A stretch of DNA of 64,000 nt. Origin: Liolophura sinensis (taxonomy: Eukaryota; Mollusca; Polyplacophora; Chitonida; Chitonidae). The stretch spans positions 77,034,028 through 77,098,027 of the forward strand of contig NC_088295.1 in assembly GCF_032854445.1 (NCBI RefSeq). The letters are read 5' to 3'. The notes under the pieces are model-generated. The model did not search any database and had not been told where the DNA came from. It saw only the letters and a list, made by a program, of their open reading frames with translations. Below are positions 58,501 to 64,000 of the stretch, one piece after another. A program made the position numbers and the translations under genes. Every line of letters begins with the position of its first letter. The stretch's first letter is position 1.

Positions 58501-58998
58501 AAATCTATCACTGTTTGAACTTCTTTTGAGGTAACTGATTGCATCAAAATTTTAACTGAAGTTAGAAATCACTAGGTGAAATCTCCCTTTGGTGTGAATA
58601 TTCTTGGAGACAGTTTTAACAGTCTGCTATCATATTAATGAAAAATTCCTGCTGTTAATGATAAGGGCATAAATCTCCAATCAAATAATAAAATCACAGA
58701 GTGTTTCGTTGCATTGTCTCTGTTTTTGTATCAGATTTTTGACAATCAACCATACCTCCTTACCGACTCGTCATGTCCATTATAATTCTTGATTATTCTC
58801 TGAATTTTTTTTTGTCTTAATCTTCAGGGAAATATTGTACGGGAGCTAAAAGCACAAAAGAAAGACAAGGCGGAGATTGACACAGCTGTGTCAGGGTTGT
58901 TGCAGTTGAAGAAGCAGCTAGCCCTGGCCCAAGGACAGGACCCACTAGAGCTGGCTGCCGGGGCTGGCAAGAAACGCAGCAAAGGGAAAAAGAAATAA
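27851..58998 (+). CDS. MARS1: Methionyl-tRNA synthetase, cytosolic (22 coding exons)
   Basis: Charges tRNA-Met with methionine in the cytosol, for initiator and elongator tRNA. Coding exons: 27851-27953, 29408-29498, 30059-30140, 30838-30966, 31156-31231, 32799-32914, 33846-33959, 34465-34574, 36091-36207, 38745-38948, 40291-40380, 42298-42484, 43222-43392, 44314-44409, 45648-45765, 46765-46898, 51068-51279, 53980-54084, 54767-54950, 55779-55868, 58031-58120, 58828-58998. All introns are GT-AG, phases are continuous and the sum is 2790 nt (929 residues). Family members with the same domain plan are about 900 residues. Landmarks: HLGN at residues 297-300 (the HIGH motif), CxxC knuckles at 406/409, 422/425, 435/438 and 452/455, KFSKS at 610-614, WHEP near 861-908, lysine-rich end. 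The start was chosen because MKVFSDAG matches the position and style of animal MARS1 N-termini. Exon ends were set by eye and phase; transcript data would confirm them. Confidence 0.95.
29951..30026. repeat. 18-bp tandem repeat just upstream of a MARS1 splice acceptor
   Basis: Four units of gaagtaaacaacagtgtg with small changes in the last two, ending about 33 nt before the acceptor of exon 3 (AG at 30057-30058). The units carry several AG dinucleotides close to the acceptor. Because 18 is a multiple of three, apparent peptides repeat every six residues; they are not genes. Confidence 0.9.
30316..30405 (+). repeat. G/T-rich tract in MARS1 intron 3
   Basis: The + strand (RNA-sense) has many runs of 2-5 G separated by T (ggtggtgggtgtgggtggca, then ggggtgggggttggtgtgtg and ggggtgttggggaggggta). 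At least four G-runs of three or more are close enough to form a G-quadruplex in DNA or pre-mRNA. No function is shown. Confidence 0.7.
32969..33118 (-). repeat. SINE family A, 5'-truncated, with 12-bp target-site duplication
   Basis: gctgtacatgta occurs at 32957-32968 and 33119-33130, exactly flanking the element. The + strand body reads tttatttatttgattggtgt, tttacgccgtactcaagaat, gacggcagccagtattatgg and accttcccacttatggc. It lacks the tRNA head, as expected of incomplete reverse transcription. It sits in MARS1 intron 6, antisense to the gene. Confidence 0.93.
34922..35242 (+). repeat. SINE family B, full-length, with 12-bp target-site duplication
   Basis: cctacatttata flanks it (34910-34921 and 35243-35254). 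The head is tRNA-like (gatagcacagttgggagagt as the A-box region, then gtagatccagggtcacacc, a degraded B box). The body includes ttcggtaaggcgtctcagtg and the tail ends aagtacgacgttaaaacccc, aagcactcattca. It lies in MARS1 intron 8. Open frames across it are repeat-derived. Confidence 0.92.
36091..46898 (+). CDS. MARS1: MARS1 exons 9-16: class I catalytic core and zinc-binding insert
   Basis: Residues 274-646. Exon 9 opens the Rossmann fold ([13 protein letters not shown], then HLGN at 297-300, which binds ATP). Exon 10 carries the CGTDEYG segment (methionine/ATP pocket). Exons 11-12 encode the connective insert with two CxxC pairs each side (C406/C409 with C452/C455; C422/C425 with C435/C438), the four-cysteine zinc knuckles of this family. 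Exons 13-15 carry [23 protein letters not shown] and FHSVIFPC segments. Exon 16 carries KFSKS (610-614), the mobile KMSKS loop, and its last 48 nt are the seed of the 60-bp array. Intron 9 (36208-38744) has short poly(C)/poly(A) runs near 37288 and a TA repeat near 38358 but no gene. Confidence 0.95.
39136..39270 (+). repeat. SINE family A 3' half in MARS1 intron 10
   Basis: The + strand reads tgggtttccccctgggtctg, ctcggtttcctcccaccata, atgcaggctgaagtcatata, agtgaaatgtatttgagtat, ggcgtaaattaccaatcaaa and then an aaataa repeat. Same orientation as MARS1; the 5' half is missing. Confidence 0.85.
39549..40255. repeat. 78-bp minisatellite in MARS1 intron 10, nine units
   Basis: Units begin at 39549 and every 78 bp to 40173, with a tenth beginning at 40251 that breaks off. 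They are almost identical; only two positions vary (cctatttcc/cctattccc and cataatcc/cataaacc), so expansion is very recent. A 78-bp unit is 26 codons, so one frame stays open through the array (39626-40384) and runs in phase into MARS1 exon 11. That continuity is probably a by-product of period and not evidence for a protein. Confidence 0.97.
40810..41064 (-). repeat. Full-length SINE family A with perfect 13-bp target-site duplication
   Basis: cacagttaaatga lies at 40797-40809 and 41065-41077. The + strand starts with a run of about 20 T (the element's poly(A) tail), then gattggtgttttacgccgta, and ends aaccgactgagccacggagg at the tRNA head. Its reverse strand carries the A-box region tggctcagtcggtt and a B-box-like gagttcaagtcc. 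It is antisense in MARS1 intron 11, and the clean duplication marks it as one of the younger insertions. Confidence 0.97.
41312..42232. repeat. 40-bp minisatellite in MARS1 intron 11, ~23 units
   Basis: Units of gggtcaggttacatgctgca + acaagttttataacaatata, with one shortened unit near 41485-41510. Variants change along the array: the left third is nearly uniform (gcaacaagt), the right part mixes gcagcgagt and gcagtgagt. It ends about 65 nt before the acceptor of exon 12. Every unit contains a run tataacaatatag and a caggtta word, but no donor-like GTAAG. Confidence 0.97.
43823..44086 (+). repeat. SINE family B copy in MARS1 intron 13
   Basis: Contains agggatagtgcaaccaatgg, gggtaaggcgtctcagtgaa, gcagcaaggaggcacatttc, attccttcgtcgtcatatga and the tail aagtacgacgttaaactcca, agcactcattta. 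The tRNA head is mostly lost. Sense orientation relative to MARS1. Confidence 0.88.
45166..45430 (+). repeat. Full-length SINE family A, reference copy
   Basis: The tRNA-derived head has an A box at 45176-45187 (tggctcagttgg) and a B box at 45244-45255 (gagttcaagtcc), spaced like an internal Pol III promoter. A central part follows (ctggcttcctctccggccgt, acgtgggaaggtctgcagca, acctgcggatggtcgtgg). The tail is taagtgaaatattcttgagt, acgacataaaacaccaatca, then (AAAT)n. The head does not fold as a tRNA. It lies in MARS1 intron 14, sense strand. The consensus resembles molluscan SINEs known to me, but I did not compare it to a library. Confidence 0.95.
46899..47540 (+). repeat. Left part of a 60-bp array made of the exon 16 splice donor junction
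   Basis: Begins at the donor of MARS1 exon 16. Each 60-bp unit is gtaagagaacatgctgacat + cttcaggttttacctgttgt + gtgtacgtccacagtcacag: the first ~20 nt of the intron joined to the last ~40 nt of the exon. Almost every unit keeps an intact 5' splice site (tcacag|gtaaga), with about 12 units here. Because 60 is 20 codons the exon frame continues, but the second unit has TAG (46957-46959) immediately before its donor. The array is cut at 47541 by a Tc1-type insertion and resumes at 49202. Confidence 0.96.
47543..49199 (+). mobile_element. Tc1/mariner-type DNA transposon, 1657 bp
   Basis: Terminal inverted repeats of about 60 bp (47543-47602 and 49141-49199) start cagtcatggaaaaaattatt followed by agaccac, with a less conserved patch and then tttcttgttcattttaa. 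TA flanks both ends (47541-47542 and 49200-49201), the hallmark target duplication of this superfamily. Removing the element and one TA restores ctgctgtatgtatgtccaca, identical to neighbouring repeat units, so the insertion site is certain. It contains one disabled transposase gene in the sense orientation of MARS1. Confidence 0.97.
47866..48893 (+). pseudogene. Tc1-family transposase, disabled
   Basis: A cut-and-paste DDE transposase. The N-terminal part (from [19 protein letters not shown] at 47866) has the helix-turn-helix signature [20 protein letters not shown]. It stops at TGA (48064-48066), most simply a CGA-to-TGA change. After about 25 further codons a one-base deletion near 48135-48140 shifts the frame. 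The rest (48141-48893, 250 codons) carries the catalytic triad: D in LFSDESN, D in FQQDNAPCH and E in [11 protein letters not shown], with 34 residues between the last two (DD34E, typical of Tc1). Only these two lesions were found, so loss of coding ability is fairly recent. Confidence 0.95.
49202..50815 (+). repeat. Right part of the 60-bp exon 16 donor-junction array
   Basis: Continuation of the array after the transposon, about 26 more units, including one truncated copy near 50155-50175. Nearly all keep cag|gtaagag. Units differ mainly in the exon-derived part (ggttttacctg, gcttctacctg, ggatttacctg, catgttttacctg) and in gtacgtcc/gtacatcc/gtatgtcc. The last three (from about 50690) are clearly more diverged and lose the donor. 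A 219-codon open frame (49157-49816) is a consequence of the 60-bp period and is not a separate gene. Confidence 0.95.
51068..54950 (+). CDS. MARS1: MARS1 exons 17-19: anticodon-binding domain
   Basis: Residues 647-813. Exon 17 carries [17 protein letters not shown], the helical segment that opens the anticodon-binding domain of this family, and ends [11 protein letters not shown]; its last ~55 nt seed the intron 17 array. Exon 18 ([16 protein letters not shown], then [10 protein letters not shown]) ends at GAGAA|GTATGA (54084); reading on would reach a stop at 54104-54106. Exon 19 starts [17 protein letters not shown] and continues into [10 protein letters not shown] and LPPGHKIGK. Intron 18 (54085-54766) contains tggtaaccagattt-type words twice but no gene. 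Confidence 0.92.
51280..53845 (+). repeat. 83-90 bp array made of the exon 17 splice donor junction
   Basis: Begins at the donor of exon 17 and fills almost all of intron 17 (51280-53979). Each unit is intron start (gtgagtgtacaggtggactg, acttctcctggtgctgg) followed by a copy of the exon 17 end (ttagctctgagctgaacacc, tacatgtatgtagagaagat, ggagcaggccag). About 29 further copies of the end-plus-donor were counted; the last (53835) lacks gtgagt. From about 52400 a higher-order period of 534 bp (six units) is visible, for example gagcgtacag at 52421, 52955 and 53489. TGA overlaps the first donor in the exon frame (AGG TGA), so downstream donors would add a stop. Confidence 0.96.
55240..55572 (+). 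repeat. SINE family B copy in MARS1 intron 19
   Basis: Contains ggtacttggtgctcagcact, gagaggtaagagcagggaaa, caggactgtataatgtgact, ggtgtcatgtctgg and the tail tcgttgtcatatgacacgta, aaattgttaagtacgatggt, aaaccccaagcattcat. It links the body seen at 14445 and 19095 with the tail seen at 34922, showing these belong to one family. The 185-codon frame across it is repeat-derived. Confidence 0.85.
55779..58998 (+). CDS. MARS1: MARS1 exons 20-22: C-terminal linker and WHEP domain
   Basis: Residues 814-929. Exon 20 ([19 protein letters not shown]) matches the segment following the anticodon-binding domain in animal MARS1. Exon 21 is a proline/alanine-rich linker leading into [13 protein letters not shown]. 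Exon 22 continues [18 protein letters not shown] and [13 protein letters not shown], a helix-turn-helix WHEP domain (about 861-908), which in several animal synthetases assists RNA or protein binding. It ends with a lysine-rich tail (RSKGKKK) and TAA at 58996-58998. Intron 20 (55869-58030) contains an old SINE (56524-56665) and no gene. Confidence 0.93.
56524..56665 (-). repeat. Old SINE family A copy in MARS1 intron 20
   Basis: The + strand shows ttttttatttgattagctgt, ttaatactatactcaaaaat, ccatgacagtcagttttatg, ggtggaagaaactggggtaa and then gcagtttactagcaaacttt. Alignable to the family only loosely; it is one of the most diverged copies. Confidence 0.55.
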
Positions 58999-60115
58999 CC
59001 CATCATGACTGTTAGTGTGTAACTTATACTGTACTACAACAATATTTTACCAATATATGTGCAAGTTAAGATACATTTTCCGCAATGAAATAACATATGT
59101 ATTTATGTTGAAACACCTTTTAGGGGTTGTCCAACTTTATTCTTCTTTGAATGCACATCTTCAGTTTGCTAAAGAATCATGTAAGTTGTCGTGGCTGTGG
59201 TTTCTTCCGCAGAAATCTCAGAAGAACTGGAAAAAGTGTACCACAGCTCCAGTTCTACAAAAGCTTCTACTGTTATATATATTTGGTTCATTGAGGTAAC
59301 ATTTCTTAATATGTGTATTCAGTAAATGTCAAAATATTTTCTCATGCATGAAGCTGTGGCAGATGAAGCCCAGAGTACACAGAGCACTTTACAAACAAAA
59401 GTGCTGAAAATGTTGAATGCTCATTATGCTTATCATGATTATAACTATCAGCAGTCGTTTTTTGTGTTTGCATGGAAACAGCTTTTCATGAGCACTCATA
59501 ATGTACAAGCACATACAGATGGCATTTCAATGCATTTTCGTGTATAAATGTATACTCATCAGTGACCATGATTCATGTTTGTCTCAGGTAAAACAATCGT
59601 TGTTTACTCACATTAACAGATGTACAGATCTATTCAAAATGGTTTACATATTGAAATATGTACATACTTGTAGTTCTTCCCAGTGCTTCCTTTCATGCTT
59701 TATAAATTTATCTGCTATGATATGTTTTATCTTTGTATCATAATGAATTATTGATGTATGTAGTGGTGGTAGAAGTGTTTAGTTTTCAGTTGCATACATA
59801 TATTTTGCTGTAAAAGTAATGTGTTTAAATAACGTATTATACACGGGATGTATAAGCAGCAGTAACAGTGTAAATATGACACCATTAACCAAACCAGGAA
59901 GACATCCCATATACATGTAAGGCATTTTAATATGGTATGAAATAATACAGTACAGGTAAGTCATATTGCTAAAAAATAAATAAATAAACAAACAAATAAA
60001 CATTGTGCAATTTTGAATATGAATACTGACCCAAGACTACTGTCTCGAGTGCATTGCACTCTGTAGAATTTCAGATTATTGCAGGATTTGTGAAAATAAA
60101 TTTTTCCGGAAGCCT
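58999..60115 (+). other. MARS1: Probable MARS1 3' UTR
   Basis: No gene follows the MARS1 stop for several kilobases. The first sense-strand AATAAA in a plausible setting is at 60095-60100 (tgaaaataaattt); an earlier AATAAA run at 59975-59988 is part of an A-rich repeat. A 3' UTR of about 1.1 kb is inferred. Open frames of 73-94 codons in this stretch have no motifs. Confidence 0.4.
60095..60100 (+). terminator. Candidate MARS1 polyadenylation signal (AATAAA)
   Basis: Canonical hexamer 1.1 kb after the stop, followed by a T-rich stretch at 60122-60150 that could serve as the downstream element. Chosen over 59975 because the latter lies in a simple AAAT repeat. RNA ends would decide. Confidence 0.4.
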
Positions 60116-60412
60116 TAATCTTCTGTATTTCTTTTCTTTTTAAACATATTTGATTTGCATTCAGTTTAGAAAGTTAAAAACTTTTCAGAGATCACAAGGT
60201 TGTCTATTGCTACTTATGAACTTAATGCCTGGCCTTGTGCATGACCTTTAGTTGGATAGTAGGTTACTAATGGTTTTATAGACAAAGCGAACTTTTGGAA
60301 GTTAAGAATGTGTCTGAGCTAAGTTGTTCCTAGTGATGTGGCACTTACATTTAGCATAGTGATGTGCATGTATGTATAGTCTTGGCATTCTTCATCCTAC
60401 TTAAACATTTTT

Positions 60413-60600
60413 CAGTCATATGGCACCAAAGTGTCATTATGTGTGAGTGCTACCAAAGTGCCGCCTCATAGTATCTCGTCAAAAACACCAAACATAACCT
60501 CAAACCCAGTCACATTATACTGACACCAGGCCAACCTGTCCTGTTTCCTTGACCTAACCTCTCAGTGCTGAGTGCCAAGTGAAGCCTTTTGTATGACCCG
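60413..60600 (-). repeat. SINE family B remnant between the convergent genes
   Basis: The + strand shows tttttcagtcatatggcacc, tcaaacccagtcacattata, ctgacaccaggccaacctgt, cctgtttccttgacctaacc and tctcagtgctgagtgccaag, the inverse of the family B body at 19095 and 55240. Both ends are eroded. Confidence 0.7.
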
Positions 60601-61246
60601 GCCCTTATTTGCTTTTCACAGAAATTTTTATTCAACCTTAAAGGTGAAGAAAACACGAACATAAAGTATTCTCAGATGAAAGACCATTAAACACTGTCCA
60701 GGAAAATAGCTTTAATTATTGTTTTACAATTTTTCAAAGCAACTAAAATGCATTTAAAAGCTAGGATTCTATGGTGATTTGTTGGGATCCAGAGCATATC
60801 AATGATGTCACAGCCCCAATATTTTTGGTTTGAAATTTTTTGTTTCAACGTCCATTTGTTGAATGCAGAGAATCCAAAGTTTTAAAGGCATTTTACTATG
60901 TTGAAAATTATTCTAAAAAAATGAATCAAACTATTTTCCCAGACAATACATGATGGTCTTTGATTTGACGTACTTCGTGTGTAGCCTGTTCTTTGCCTTT
61001 AAATCTGGTTGCTATAGTGACAGATTAGTCAAGTAAATGTACTTACATTTTAGTCTGTGATGTGTAATTATAAAGTCCTCCTGCAAATACACTGTTTGGC
61101 TTTGAGCTGGCCTTCGTTTTATTCATGTAACACCACACCCTTATGACACACATGTAGGCCTAGATCAAGGACTGTACCCTATCTTATAGTATAGGCACTC
61201 TCTCACTTCTGTGCGTATAGTTGTTGTTGTATACTGAAATGTTTCA

Positions 61247-61365
61247 AATGCAATTATGGCATTGACTTCAATGCTCACAGTTACTGCAAACTTTAAGGAA
61301 TTCACTTCAATGCTCACAGTTACTCCAAACTTGAAGGCATGCAGTTCAATGCTCACAGTAATCCT
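61247..61365. repeat. Three-unit tandem repeat, ~45 bp
   Basis: Core acttcaatgctcacagttac at about 61264 and 61309, and a weaker third agttcaatgctcacagtaat at about 61351, with intervening tgcaaactttaaggaattc / tccaaacttgaaggcatgc. Old and small. Confidence 0.8.
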
Positions 61366-61962
61366 CTGATGTACAATACAGTACAATATATGCACGACCA
61401 ACCACTAAGACTAGCCCCCTTGTCCAGCTGTTTCAAATCAGCCTGTGCTTTAATGTGACTTGATAACTGTAGTATGTAAGCAAAATGAAATCCCAGCCAC
61501 TAGCATCTCACTGTAAAGTATTGACGTTGGACACAGTGACATCCATGCTGATTTTTCAGCAAACTGCTTGCATGTCATAAATATTACCTATTTAGCAGTT
61601 GAGAAACAGATCCCAATACATAACTTCTTCCACATATTTTCAAATCCAAAAGCAGATATGATTTCACTATTAACAATACTTACAATTTACAATAAGATTT
61701 TAGTGTAGGTTTATGTACTTTTTCATACGTTCCATTTTCCATGAAGACTTATACACCAAACTCATGAGTATTTCACTTAGATGACATGCATTATGAGTGG
61801 AGGAAACCATCACCTGGTAGAGATCCTCCCAAGTACGACTGGAGAAGCTCACATCAGGCCCCTGTGTTATTGTGCTGCATCAACATGTACCTAGTGGTTA
61901 GAAAAAAAAAAAGATTCTTAACATGTATTAAATGGCCATTGATATTTTTGATTGGTTATGTA

Positions 61963-62080
61963 TTTACTTATTTGATTTGTGTGTTTGTGCCGTGCTCACT
62001 TACATGATGGGGGTCAGCATTATGGTGGAAGGAAACCGGGCAGAGGGGAGAAACCCACAAACACCTCCACAGGTTTTTAT
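61963..62080 (-). repeat. SINE family A remnant
   Basis: The + strand reads gtatttacttatttgatttg, gtgccgtgctcacttacatg, gtcagcattatggtggaagg, aaaccgggcagaggggagaa, acccacaaacacctccacag, a diverged antisense family copy without head. Confidence 0.65.
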
Positions 62081-62950
62081 TTATCTGGTGTAACAATAAT
62101 TGCGGTCAAGTTTGAAAGTGGCCAGAGGGAGGGGGTGGGTGGTTGGGGTTGGTCAGGGTACTTTATACTTCTCAGTATTAAAGGAGAGCAATATTAAAGG
62201 GTTTTAAAGTATTGTCATGCACATGTATCACCTAGATATTCACAAGAACACAGGCCCTGCAGCCCTTAGTCTAATAATACAACGAACACTATATATCACT
62301 TCGCAGTCAGAGAGATTGGAGTTCAACAGTGGCATATCGAGTAGGAATTGGCAGAGTTCTGTTACACACAATTGACGTCAAATCACAGTTTACGTGCTCC
62401 ACCCAGTAAACACAAACAGAATGGGGCATACCATTCCAACAGGGCTGAAAAACATATTGGCCACAAATAACTGGAAATGTGTAAGACAATCCCCAAGGAC
62501 ATTTTTCAAAGTCATATAATTATTTTGGATCTCATTGTTCATGGGGCTGTTTGTTCAACTTCTTTCAACCCTGTCTGCCAGTGTGGCGTGTACAAGCCTG
62601 TAGGTCATGCAGGAGGAGAATTCCCAGGTCAGTGTTTTACCCTGGGCATTTAGGTTTTCTCCACGATACTCATAAAGCTCATCATTACATATATGATTCA
62701 AAAGTTTGAAAAGTCATCAGGCGACCTGCATTGTAAATGATGATGCTAATATTTTTGAATGGCAATTATTTGCGCTATTCTAAAACAATAGCACTAGATT
62801 GGATTTGCACTGATCAAATTTTTGGCCAAAAGTCTCTGGTATGGTCTTCTCTAAAAAACAAAACAACAAAATAAATACGTGACATGTGACACATACTGTA
62901 CGGTGGATAAAATGATCCAAAATTAATACCTGCATTATTAATACAGTTAA

Positions 62951-62956
62951 TTTATT
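62951..62956 (-). terminator. Candidate GTF2E2 polyadenylation signal
   Basis: tttatt on the + strand (AATAAA in reverse), about 770 nt beyond the GTF2E2 stop, and the only exact hexamer seen on that strand between the stop and this point. It would place the two convergent genes' 3' ends about 2.8 kb apart. Confidence 0.4.
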
Positions 62957-63727
62957 GAACAAACTTCCTAAACATATGTAGCACTGTAACAGTAAGTCAA
63001 AGTAAGAGTATATAAATGAACAATTCTGAGTTGACTGCACATATAGAAGTACATGTTGTAATAAGTGTTTGTCAGGGGGAAAGATAATCTTTTCAGCTAC
63101 AGCTGAGGACGAGAGCAGATGGAGCAGACTGGAAAACAAGAATGCTTTGTAAAAATCCACATAGACCTCAACACAAGAAAATACTGATGAGATGATTATT
63201 AAAGCAGTAAAGCCACATACAATTACATTGCTCTAAAATGTTGAAAACCAAATTCTAAAAGTGTATGCAGCAGTTGTACATGACCTTTTATGCTTATTTA
63301 AACAAGTTTCACTATCTTCACTGTTCAGTTCTAGCATTGTGGTGATCCCAAATACATTCATCAGTAAAGCTGTGACTCTTAGCTTACGCCTTAGGCCTTT
63401 TCTGTGACAAGGCACTGAGCTGCATAATTCTTACACAGAAATCAGTGGCACACCACAGAAACAAATTCATTCTGGATAAACCAGCAAATTAACAAAGTTT
63501 ACCACCTGAAATTCAGAAACATACATCTTTCAATATCCTTCAACACTGTAATATTAACCATCAACATTTGTTTATATTACTGGTATGTATTAAATTACAT
63601 GTGCATCTATGCCCATAACTGAGGAATGATATACTGGTATGTCCATCACAGTTCATGCTGTTGCTGGTAGGCCTATACATGTACTGGATGTACTGGTATG
63701 TCTCAACTTAGCTGAAAAAATAAGGCG
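62957..63727 (-). other. GTF2E2: Probable GTF2E2 3' UTR
   Basis: AT-rich sequence downstream of the TFIIE-beta stop with no recognisable coding region. The 126-codon reverse frame at 62780-63160 is hydrophobic and low-complexity and has no domain signature. Inferred to be 3' UTR from position only. Confidence 0.4.
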
Positions 63728-64000
63728 TTATTTTTCTGAATAATCTTGTAGAATGTCCTGTAAATGCTCATTGTGCTTTTTGAAATTGTTGTTCCGCTTT
63801 TTCCGATTAGCTTTCCTTCTTTTCTGTACGGGAGCAGTTTTCAGGCCAATGTCCTGCATGGATTTGATCCCTTGCTTCTCCAGATAGTCATCTATTTTCC
63901 CATCATCAACGCCTTCAACTGTTACACTTCTCCACAGCTTCTTAAACTCATCGTCCACTGTGAACTGACAGTCTGCGTCATTATAGAATATAATTTTCTT
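63728..64000 (-). CDS. GTF2E2: TFIIE beta subunit, C-terminal end (partial)
   Basis: The beta subunit of general transcription factor TFIIE, which with TFIIE-alpha helps bring TFIIH to RNA polymerase II promoters. The frame is open from the window edge (64000) to TAA (63728-63730), giving the last 90 residues. It reads [13 protein letters not shown], then [30 protein letters not shown], a basic stretch [11 protein letters not shown] and [15 protein letters not shown]. The LWRSVTV core, YLxxQGIxSMQ and the basic KxHNEHL end match animal TFIIE-beta C-termini as I know them. The start and upstream exons lie outside the window. An internal GTG at 63956-63958 is codon 15 of this fragment, not a start. 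Confidence 0.93.
   Translation of the reverse strand, partial: KKIIFYNDADCQFTVDDEFKKLWRSVTVEGVDDGKIDDYLEKQGIKSMQDIGLKTAPVQKRRKANRKKRNNNFKKHNEHLQDILQDYSEK

Larger units (their letters stand above)
60601..62950. other. Intergenic region between MARS1 and GTF2E2
   Basis: Contains a three-unit ~45-bp tandem repeat (61247-61365; unit core acttcaatgctcacagttac) and two old reverse-strand SINE family A remnants (about 61745-61875 and 61963-62080, the second with tcagcattatggtggaagga and aaccgggcagagggg). A G-rich run follows at 62130-62155. No coding region recognised. Confidence 0.55.

Noticed and set aside
63728-63958. GTF2E2 fragment as a complete 76-residue protein starting at GTG
   Set aside because: The frame is open beyond that codon to the window edge, and the upstream residues ([13 protein letters not shown]) also match TFIIE-beta, so it is the end of a larger gene.

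Overview
Eukaryotic (metazoan) genomic DNA. The genes are split by many introns, the DNA is AT-rich, and there are many tRNA-headed SINEs whose 3' part (consensus close to ttgattggtgttttacgcc on the reverse strand) I associate with molluscs and other lophotrochozoans. A mollusc is the most likely source, but I cannot name a species.

Two protein-coding genes can be supported. (1) MARS1, cytosolic methionyl-tRNA synthetase, on the + strand from 27851 to 58998. I could assemble 22 exons in which every junction obeys GT-AG and reading phase is kept throughout. They add up to 2790 nt, or 929 residues plus stop. The protein has a GST-like N-terminus, a class I catalytic core (HLGN and KFSKS), two zinc knuckles, an anticodon-binding domain and a C-terminal WHEP domain. 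(2) The last coding segment of GTF2E2 (TFIIE beta subunit) on the - strand, 63728 to 64000, cut by the window edge. The two genes are convergent, with about 2.8 kb between their likely poly(A) sites.

Layout: 1-27.8 kb has no recognisable gene. It holds SINE remnants, MITE-like and foldback elements and a 3.3-kb satellite continuum (about 8985-12300) built on a 40-bp period. From 27.9 to 59.0 kb is MARS1, whose introns carry SINEs with clear target-site duplications and four large tandem arrays (introns 10, 11, 16 and 17). From 59 to 64 kb are the MARS1 3' UTR, repeats, and the GTF2E2 3' UTR and terminal exon.

The most unusual observation is in introns 16 and 17 of MARS1. Each consists almost entirely of a minisatellite whose unit is the 3' end of the preceding exon plus the start of its intron, so the authentic 5' splice site has been copied dozens of times in tandem (about 38 copies of 60 bp, and about 29 copies of 83-90 bp). 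Only the first donor in each case gives a full-length protein; an in-frame stop lies at or before the second donor. The intron 16 array was later split by a degenerate Tc1/mariner element (47543-49199) whose TA duplication lies inside one repeat unit. All gene assignments rest on reading motifs and family resemblance from memory; no database search was run.
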